Source: an archaeon
GTDB taxonomy: Archaea; Nanobdellota; Nanobdellia; Pacearchaeales; GW2011-AR1
Length of the DNA: 32,253 nt
Assembly (NCBI GenBank): GCA_030620045.1
Contig: JAUXAD010000007.1
Location: forward strand, 1-32,253
Direction: 5' to 3'
The notes below the pieces were generated by a model. The model made no database searches and was not told the DNA's origin. It saw nothing but the letters and a program-made list of their open reading frames with translations. Positions within the stretch are counted from its first letter, which is position 1; each line of letters opens with the position of its first letter. The translations under genes and the position numbers were made by a program. Below are positions 25,687 through 32,253 of the stretch, one piece after another.

Positions 25687-28600
25687 ATGTTTATTACAAT
25701 TAGAAATACAGTTACAAAGACTTGTATTCTTAGACCAAGAATTGGTACTATTCTATGTGTTAGAGGAAGAGTGAGGGCAGCGAGAGGATATGGTAGAGAT
25801 GCCGCAAAGGCAGAAGCTGAAAGAAAAGCTAGAGAAGAAGCTATAAGAAGAGAAGAGGCTGCAAGGAAAGCTAGAGAAGAGGCTGCAAGGAAAGCTAGAG
25901 AGATTCTTGAAAAAGCCATTCAAGTAGCTAAAATAAGAGTAAGGAAAAAGACAATAACAGAAAAAGCATTTGAAGAAGTTATAAAAATAGCAAAAAAGAA
26001 AAAAGAAGAAAAAGAAAGAAAGGCGAGAATAGAAGCGATAAGAAAAGAAAAAGTTGTAAGAAGACTACCAGTTCCAACGAGACCCCTTTTTGAAGAAAGA
26101 CAAATTGATACTTTTAGATCACCAATAACAAGAAAAATTATCCCAGTTACACAATTATATCATATAGATCCAAAGTCAAAGGCTGTGAGAAAAGCAACAG
26201 CAAGAGAAGAAAGAATTTTTCAAAAAATAAGAGTTCTTAAAAAGATTCCAAAAAGGATATTACCACCAAAAAAACCACTAGTTCCAAGAAAACCACCAAT
26301 AATAAAAATAAAAAAATTACCACCGATAAAAAAACTACCTATAGTAAGACAAATAAAAGAACAAATAAAGAAAAAAGAAATTATAACAGAAGAGAAACTT
26401 CCAGAGGAAAAAAAAGACTTCTTGAGACCAGTTAGTGAAGCTATATCTAAAAGGACTTCAGAACTTAATAGATTAGAAAGACAAAGAGAAACCACAAGAA
26501 CTAAAGAAAGAATAGGGACTTTAAAATCAGAGATTACAGCAATGAAATCTACTGTAAGAAAAGCAGAACTTTTTGGTTTAGGTATGGCATCAGGAGTAAT
26601 ATCTAATGTAGTTGGATTAACACAATTACCAAAAGCTGCTAAAAAGGTTTTTGATGAAATAAAAGAAGATCCAAAAAATATTAAAAAAATAGGAAAAAGA
26701 ATACCTGATGTTTTACAAAGAGAAAAAGAAGAAATTACAGAACTCTATAGGGTAAGCCCAACAGAAGCTGTTGGAAATATTGCAGGACAAGTAGTATTCT
26801 TTGCTGGAACTGGGAAAGTTTTAAAGGTTGTTGGAAAATTGTCTAAACCAGCAGCAAAAATAGTTAAAACTTCTTTAAAAGGAAAGAAAGGAACAAAGAT
26901 TAAGCTTATTGGGACACAGGAAGCAGTTGGAGATAAAATAGTTACAAAAATTATTTTCTCTAAAGGGAAAAGGTCTTTAGGCGGGGCTATTGGAACATCT
27001 GTTATTAAAGGCGAGAGAGTTTTAACTCAAACTATTGGAAAAGTCGGAAAAATAAGCAGAGTAAAAAAGAAATTTAAAGTAAAAGGCGTATTTGTCGGAA
27101 GAGAAGTTGCAATGGCAAGAGAAAAAGCATTTAAAATTGCTTCTGAACTCCGAAAAATTAAGAGATTAAAAAGAAAATTAACAAAAAGAGAAAGAGGGAA
27201 ATTCAGGGTTCTTAAAAGAAAATCAAAAATAGGCTTATCAAAGAAATTAGAGGGTGTTCTTCAACTTGGGGCTGGGAAAATAGCACAAGCACCAGGAAAA
27301 AAATTGTTAAGAACAGTTGTTAAATTTCCAACAGCACAATTAAAGAAGGTAAAAGCAAAAGGTTTAACCATAAAAGATTTTGTTTCTATTTCTGGTGTTC
27401 TTACAAGAAAAGATTGGAGTTTAATAGTTGGAAAAATATTCACAAAGAAAAAAGATTTTATAGAATTTATTGGCTTAATAAAAGGAACATCTGGGAGAAC
27501 ATTACATTCTTTCTCTATTGGAAAACAACAATTATTCAGAAAGGCTTTAAAAGGTGTTGTAGGAGTTGCTACTGCAGCAACTCAAAGTGGAAGAAAAATA
27601 ATTCCAAAGTTATCGCCAAAAGCGAAAAATCTTATCGCAAGTGGTACTGGAGCGGTAATTACAAAAACAAAAGCCGTATTTACAAAACCAATCCCCCCTA
27701 TAAAACTTAAAACAATTATAACAAAACAAAAGGTAATTACTGCTACACGAACAAAAATTAGAACAAGACAAAGAACGATTACTGCTACACGAACAAAAAT
27801 TAGAACAAGACAAAAATTATTAGCGAAACAAACCCAAACCCAAGCGGTTAAGCAAAAACAAAGATTATTAACAAAACAGAAACAAGCTTTAAAACAGAAA
27901 CAAAAATTATTAGCGAAACAGAGATCGTCTTTAAAACAAAGACAGAGACTATTATCAAAAACCATAGCAAAAACAGTAAGTAAATATAGGGTTGCTATTC
28001 CAGGAGTACCAGTTACATTTCCCCCTAGAAAAAAACCAATAGGGCTTATTAAAAAAAAGAAAAAGATAAAAAAGAAAGTAAAAAAGCCAGTAGGAAAATT
28101 AGGGTATGATGTTTATGGAAAACATAAAAGAAAATTCATAAAATTAAGTAAAGTTCCTTTATCAAAAACACAGGCTTTAGATCGTGGTGCTTTTTCAATA
28201 GATAAATCAACTGGTGTAACATTTAAAATAAAAGCTGTTGGAAAAGTTAAGAAACTAGGAAAATTAACAAAAGGGGAAAAAGGACATTATTCTAGAACAA
28301 AGAAAAAATATAGATCATTTAGAATCCAAAAAGGAAAGAAGATAACATTAAAAGATAAATTCATAGAAAAGAAAGGTCTGCCGAGGATTGATACTAGAGG
28401 AGAAAAGAGACAATTAAGCTTAGCTAGGTTTGCTAAACAAAGAAGATTTATTGGTAAAATAAAACCTATGAAGAAACCAAAGAGAAGAACAATGAAACGA
28501 CCTTCTGGAAGAATAAAAAGTTCTCCTAGAAGACTTAGAATAAGAAAACCTAAGATGCCTTTAAAATTAAAAAAGTTAAAAAGAACAGTAATTAAGAAAG

Positions 28601-28818
28601 CACCTAGAGGGAAAAAACCAACTAGATGGAGATTTAAAGGAAATCGCAGACTTGGATTTAGAAATAATAAAGTTGTTGAAATAGTTAAATTTAATAAAAG
28701 AAAAAATCCTCCTCATAGATCAAGACCTATTAAAAGAGAAGCTTCTCCAGCACAATTAAGAAATTTAGCTAAGGGGAGAAAAATTAGACAACAGAATCTA
28801 AAGAGGAGAAGGGGGTGA
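25687..28818 (+). CDS. Large Lys/Arg-rich protein (1043 aa), DGR module 2
   Basis: Long ORF; Ala/Glu/Arg coiled-coil repeats, hydrophobic central segment, basic C-terminus shared with 3..1703. Confidence 0.88.
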   Translation: MFITIRNTVTKTCILRPRIGTILCVRGRVRAARGYGRDAAKAEAERKAREEAIRREEAARKAREEAARKAREILEKAIQVAKIRVRKKTITEKAFEEVIKIAKKKKEEKERKARIEAIRKEKVVRRLPVPTRPLFEERQIDTFRSPITRKIIPVTQLYHIDPKSKAVRKATAREERIFQKIRVLKKIPKRILPPKKPLVPRKPPIIKIKKLPPIKKLPIVRQIKEQIKKKEIITEEKLPEEKKDFLRPVSEAISKRTSELNRLERQRETTRTKERIGTLKSEITAMKSTVRKAELFGLGMASGVISNVVGLTQLPKAAKKVFDEIKEDPKNIKKIGKRIPDVLQREKEEITELYRVSPTEAVGNIAGQVVFFAGTGKVLKVVGKLSKPAAKIVKTSLKGKKGTKIKLIGTQEAVGDKIVTKIIFSKGKRSLGGAIGTSVIKGERVLTQTIGKVGKISRVKKKFKVKGVFVGREVAMAREKAFKIASELRKIKRLKRKLTKRERGKFRVLKRKSKIGLSKKLEGVLQLGAGKIAQAPGKKLLRTVVKFPTAQLKKVKAKGLTIKDFVSISGVLTRKDWSLIVGKIFTKKKDFIEFIGLIKGTSGRTLHSFSIGKQQLFRKALKGVVGVATAATQSGRKIIPKLSPKAKNLIASGTGAVITKTKAVFTKPIPPIKLKTIITKQKVITATRTKIRTRQRTITATRTKIRTRQKLLAKQTQTQAVKQKQRLLTKQKQALKQKQKLLAKQRSSLKQRQRLLSKTIAKTVSKYRVAIPGVPVTFPPRKKPIGLIKKKKKIKKKVKKPVGKLGYDVYGKHKRKFIKLSKVPLSKTQALDRGAFSIDKSTGVTFKIKAVGKVKKLGKLTKGEKGHYSRTKKKYRSFRIQKGKKITLKDKFIEKKGLPRIDTRGEKRQLSLARFAKQRRFIGKIKPMKKPKRRTMKRPSGRIKSSPRRLRIRKPKMPLKLKKLKRTVIKKAPRGKKPTRWRFKGNRRLGFRNNKVVEIVKFNKRKNPPHRSRPIKREASPAQLRNLAKGRKIRQQNLKRRRG
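27736..27814 (+). repeat. Tandem repeat, period 42 bp, coding ITATRTKIRTRQ
   Basis: ATTACTGCTACACGAACAAAAATTAGAACAAGACAAA at 27736 and 27778. Confidence 0.85.
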
Positions 28819-28824
28819 AAAAAT

Positions 28825-29103
28825 ATGGTGAAAAAATTAAGTAAAGAAGATATAAAAGCTATTAAAAGACTTGAAGATCTTAAAAGAAGAGCTCCATTTA
28901 TTACTTATGGGAAAGGGGGGAGATTACATCAACATAAATCATTAGCTAAAGCCAAGCTTATTGCTAGAGGACAAGCATTATTAGGAAAGAGGGGTTTTGT
29001 AGATAGAACTGACGGAAAATTTACTAGGAGTATTGTAGTCTTTGAACCAAAAACTACTTACAAAAGAGTTCCTACACGAAAAAGGAAAAGGAGAGGAAGA
29101 TAA
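28825..29103 (+). CDS. Small basic protein (92 aa)
   Basis: Intact ORF, absent from module 1. Confidence 0.75.
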   Translation: MVKKLSKEDIKAIKRLEDLKRRAPFITYGKGGRLHQHKSLAKAKLIARGQALLGKRGFVDRTDGKFTRSIVVFEPKTTYKRVPTRKRKRRGR

Positions 29104-29751
29104 ATGACAAATGGAGAAGCAACAAACGAACACTTAGATTTCTTAGAGAAACAACTAAAACAGCAAGATAATAAAATTGCTGAATTAGGTGGTTACGCTG
29201 CTAGTAGTATTTATGGAACACAAGCACAAGACAGTAATCTCATTATGTGGCAGTTAGAATTAGATAATATTTTAGAAAGGATTGAACATTTATTGAAAGG
29301 AGATATTATCAAAGTCGTGGGGGAAGATACTATTTATGAAACACCAAAAGATAAAAGCTTAATTATTTTAAATGATTATGGAGTTCAATTAATTATGAAT
29401 GTAACTTCTTTTTATTTAAACCGAAACACTATTTTATCCACTTATGATGATAATAGAATCAAAGATATTTTATATGATCTTGGGAATGAATTAGCAGATG
29501 TTGTTTATATTAATTATGAAAAAATGGGTATGGACACTATAGAAAAGAGATCCAGGCACGAAATTTTAATTCTAAATATATTGCATACTATTGAAAGTGC
29601 TTACAATAGGGCTTTAGGTGGTGGAGAAAGAGATAGTCTAAGAAGTGCGAGAGTTGTAACAGAAAGTCTTGCTCCGAGGGGGCAAGTATTTAATCCAATG
29701 AGAAAAAAACATAGGGGTGGATTCCTTAACCCTCAAAATTGGAAATTCTAA
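29104..29751 (+). CDS. Conserved helical protein upstream of TR2 (215 aa)
   Basis: Near-identical to 1704..2363. Confidence 0.85.
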   Translation: MTNGEATNEHLDFLEKQLKQQDNKIAELGGYAASSIYGTQAQDSNLIMWQLELDNILERIEHLLKGDIIKVVGEDTIYETPKDKSLIILNDYGVQLIMNVTSFYLNRNTILSTYDDNRIKDILYDLGNELADVVYINYEKMGMDTIEKRSRHEILILNILHTIESAYNRALGGGERDSLRSARVVTESLAPRGQVFNPMRKKHRGGFLNPQNWKF

Positions 29752-29818
29752 TTAAAAGTTTGAATATATCATAAAACAGAGAAAGGAATATTTAAAAACT
29801 AAAAAGATTATTTATTTT

Positions 29819-30106
29819 TGCCTTAGAGGTTTCATAAGTTTACCTATAGAGAAGGTGTGAAAACTTAACAGGCTACACGCATCTTTCATAGTGTTGAAAA
29901 ACCATAGAATACAATGATGATAATTAGTAGCCATGAATAACCTTGGGTAAGTTAGGAGTGAATATTAAAATCATGGTGGAACTTAATGAAGATGCTATAT
30001 TGGTCGCTAGGTTCTATGCGAATTCGGATTATGCTAACTTGAATTGCAACAGGAATTCTTCTAATGCGAATTCCAATCTTGGAATAACCTGTTAATCTCT
30101 AAGGCA
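29819..30106 (+). ncRNA. DGR template RNA 2 (leader + TR)
   Basis: TGCCTTAGAG (29819-29828)/CTCTAAGGCA (30097-30106) and TTAACAGG (29865-29872)/CCTGTTAA (30088-30095). Confidence 0.75.
30003..30087 (+). repeat. DGR template repeat TR2
   Basis: 85-bp core; differs from TR1 at core positions 13, 36, 37 and 78 only. Confidence 0.95.
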
Positions 30107-30111
30107 TTATA

Positions 30112-31164
30112 ATGAAGACATACAATAAACTATACGAGAAACTTTATTCAAAAGATAATTTAACATCAGCCTTCAAAAAAGCGAGAAAAGGAAAATGCAA
30201 GAAAGATTATGTTGTTAATTTTGAATCTGATTTAGATAGGAACATAAGATTGTTACAAAAAGAACTCAAACTAAAAAGATATAAACCATACAAACTAAAA
30301 AAATTTATCATTAGAGATCCAAAGACAAGAACGATTCACGCATCAATCTTTAGAGATAGAATAGTTCATCATGCTATAATAAACCTTATCCAACCAATAT
30401 ATGAAAAAAGATTTATTTATGATTCTTTTGCAGGAAGGAAAAATAAAGGAACCCACAAAGCTATAAAAAGATTTGAATATTTTTTAAGAAAAGCATCTTC
30501 TAATGGAAGAAAAGTTAAGAAACCATTTAACAACAATTCAATAAGGGGTTTTGTTTTGAAAGCAGATATTAAACATTATTTTGCTATAATGAATCATGAA
30601 ATCTTAATTAATATTCTAAGAAAAAACATAAAAGATGAAGATTTCATAGATTTAATAAAAATTGTTTTGGATAATTTTGATACCAAGATTAAAGGACAGG
30701 GAGTTCCTTTAGGAAATTATACATCTCAATTCTTTGCAAATATTTATTTAAACAAACTTGATTATTTTGTAAAACATAGATTAGGGGCAAAATATTATAT
30801 CAGATATGTAGATGACTTTATAATTCTACATAAAGATAAAAGAGTTTTAGAAGAATACCTAATCAAAATAAATAAATATCTTAAGAATCTTAGATTAGAA
30901 TTACATCCAGAAAAATCAGAAATTTATCCACTAAGAAATGGAATAACTTTTTTAGGCTATAGGATTTTTTATACTTATAAATTATTAAGGAAAAGGAATA
31001 TAAATCATTTTTTAAATAAATTTAAAGAGAAACTTCAATTTTATCATCAGGGATTAATAAGTAAAGAGCAGTTAGAAAGTTTTGTACAGGGTTGGTTTGG
31101 CTATTCTAAATTTGCCAACACTTATAAATTAAGACAGAAAATACTAAACTTAATCCCAAAATAA
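30112..31164 (+). CDS. DGR-type reverse transcriptase 2
   Basis: YIRYVDDFIILH, VPLGNYTSQFFANIYLNKLD; N-terminal third near-identical to RT1; motif A altered to KADIKHYFAIMNH. Confidence 0.95.
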   Translation: MKTYNKLYEKLYSKDNLTSAFKKARKGKCKKDYVVNFESDLDRNIRLLQKELKLKRYKPYKLKKFIIRDPKTRTIHASIFRDRIVHHAIINLIQPIYEKRFIYDSFAGRKNKGTHKAIKRFEYFLRKASSNGRKVKKPFNNNSIRGFVLKADIKHYFAIMNHEILINILRKNIKDEDFIDLIKIVLDNFDTKIKGQGVPLGNYTSQFFANIYLNKLDYFVKHRLGAKYYIRYVDDFIILHKDKRVLEEYLIKINKYLKNLRLELHPEKSEIYPLRNGITFLGYRIFYTYKLLRKRNINHFLNKFKEKLQFYHQGLISKEQLESFVQGWFGYSKFANTYKLRQKILNLIPK

Positions 31165-31192
31165 AGCATATACTACAGTATATATATGTTTA

Positions 31193-31208
31193 TATACTAT
31201 ATAGTATA
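31193..31208 (+). promoter_or_regulatory. Promoter/operator upstream of VR3 target gene
   Basis: Same TATACTATATAGTATA palindrome, preceded by TATACTACAGTATA. Confidence 0.6.
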
Positions 31209-31217
31209 GGATAGTAT

Positions 31218-31616
31218 ATGAAATGTCCACATTGCAAAAAAGAGATTAAAGATGATCCAAGAAAATGGTTAGATATTCCTGAATTAAAAATTTCTATTGA
31301 AATAGAAGTTCATGATAAAAATAAATCCTGGGATGAGTTAGAATTGTCCAAAAGAGAGAAAGAATTATTGACCGTAGAGCAATGTATCTGGTTAGCTGAT
31401 TCTAAATATGCTAAAACTCTTAAAATGGATGGAAGTTCAAGTAAAGATGATTTCTTTATTCAGCAACCTTTTAATTTAAACAGAAGGAATGGCTATGTCG
31501 CTAGGTTTTATGCGGATTCGGATTATGCTAACTTGAGGTGCGGCAGGGGTTCTTCTAGTGCGGATTCCGATCTTGGGGTAAGGTTCGCAAAAAAATTAAA
31601 GGTAAGGAACAAATGA
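31218..31616 (+). CDS. DGR target protein A' (Zn-ribbon N-terminus)
   Basis: Paralog of 3817..4215; ends YVARFYADSDYANLRCGRGSSSADSDLGVRFAKK. Confidence 0.9.
   Translation: MKCPHCKKEIKDDPRKWLDIPELKISIEIEVHDKNKSWDELELSKREKELLTVEQCIWLADSKYAKTLKMDGSSSKDDFFIQQPFNLNRRNGYVARFYADSDYANLRCGRGSSSADSDLGVRFAKKLKVRNK
31497..31581 (+). repeat. DGR variable repeat VR3 (TR2-type)
   Basis: Aligned to TR2: 9 A->G and 2 non-A changes, plus boundary AA->GG. Confidence 0.93.
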
Positions 31617-31756
31617 TAAAAAGGAAATGTAAATACTGTCCAAAAGTAATTGAAGGACATACTGAAAACCAAGTTGAACATTTAATGAAACAACACCTTA
31701 TTTCAAAACATTTAGATAAAGTTGACTTAAAAGAAAAGAAAGATGAAAACAAGTAA
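31613..31756 (+). CDS. Small zinc-finger-like protein
   Basis: MIKRKCKYCPKVIEGHTENQVEHLMKQHLISKHLDKVDLKEKKDENK; paralog of 4212..4343. Confidence 0.7.
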   Translation: MIKRKCKYCPKVIEGHTENQVEHLMKQHLISKHLDKVDLKEKKDENK

Positions 31757-32180
31757 AACACAAAAACAAATTGAGAAAAAAGAAAAAGAGTTAAAAGAAC
31801 TCAAAGAGCAATTAAAGAAAGAAACAGATAAAACCGGGTGGTTATATATTCCTGAACTAAAAATTGAAGTTCAAACAAAAATACATCATAAAGATAAAAC
31901 TTATGCAGAATGTGAAAAAGATTTAAGTAAGGGAGAATCAATACCAACTTATGAACAAATCCAATGGCTTAGAAATTCTAAATACAGAGATCAATTAAAC
32001 TTATTAGATACATGGGAGTTTGTGCAAAATCCAGATAAAATTAGTAAAGACAATGATTATGTCGCTAGGTTCGATGCGGGTTCGGATTGTGCTAATCTGG
32101 GTTGCGACTGGGATTCTTCGTATGCGAATTCCGGTCTCGGGGTAAGGTTCGCAAAAAAATTAAAGGTAGAGAACAAATGA
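31743..32180 (+). CDS. DGR target protein B' (coiled-coil N-terminus)
   Basis: Paralog of 4343..4816; ends YVARFDAGSDCANLGCDWDSSYANSGLGVRFAKK. Confidence 0.9.
   Translation: MKTSKTQKQIEKKEKELKELKEQLKKETDKTGWLYIPELKIEVQTKIHHKDKTYAECEKDLSKGESIPTYEQIQWLRNSKYRDQLNLLDTWEFVQNPDKISKDNDYVARFDAGSDCANLGCDWDSSYANSGLGVRFAKKLKVENK
32061..32145 (+). repeat. DGR variable repeat VR4 (TR1-type)
   Basis: Aligned to TR1: 10 A->G, 2 A->T and 1 T->G, plus boundary AA->GG. Confidence 0.93.
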
Positions 32181-32253
32181 TAAAAAAGAAATGTAAATAT
32201 TGTGATAAGAAAATAGAAGGGCATACTGAAAACCAAGTTGAACATTTAATGAA
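32177..32253 (+). CDS. Zinc-finger-like protein, 3'-truncated by window end
   Basis: Identical to the start of 4212..4343. Confidence 0.65.
   Translation, partial: MIKKKCKYCDKKIEGHTENQVEHLM

Noticed and set aside
1-32253. tRNA or rRNA genes
   Set aside because: No cloverleaf with T-loop GGTTCRANYCC or rRNA-like segment was recognised by eye; a tRNAscan run would settle it.

Overview
AT-rich 32-kb window that looks like part of an archaeal (plausibly DPANN-associated) virus or provirus. The standout feature is a duplicated diversity-generating retroelement (DGR). Two near-identical modules, at about 1-4.9 kb and 28.1-32.2 kb, each contain in order: a Lys/Arg-rich protein, a 219/215-aa helical protein, a structured template RNA with an 85-bp template repeat (TR), a DGR-type reverse transcriptase with YVDD, then two target genes ending in a variable repeat (VR) and flanking a small Zn-finger ORF. 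By hand alignment the four VRs differ from their TRs almost only at template adenines: about 40 A->G, 7 A->T, 0 A->C and 6 non-A changes, leaving out the fixed AA->GG at the 3' boundary. Four positions that separate TR1 from TR2 assign VR1 and VR4 to TR1 and VR2 and VR3 to TR2. Each locus therefore carries one VR written from the other locus's template, which points to trans cross-talk between the two DGRs. Both TRs sit inside an RNA closed by nested long-range stems (TGCCTTAGAG/CTCTAAGGCA outside, AACAGG/CCTGTT inside). Between the modules lie: a virion-like operon with tandem two-TM major coat protein candidates (spindle-virus-like, one with a loop insertion), a 1086-aa glycine-rich spike candidate, a methyltransferase and a GT2 glycosyltransferase; a long minus-strand operon of tiny membrane proteins; an HNH + tyrosine-recombinase fusion; a P-loop ATPase; a 24-bp repeat array; and a noncoding region of about 640 bp with a strong three-way-junction fold and AT-rich palindromes. 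Family assignments come from motif recognition only; no searches were run.
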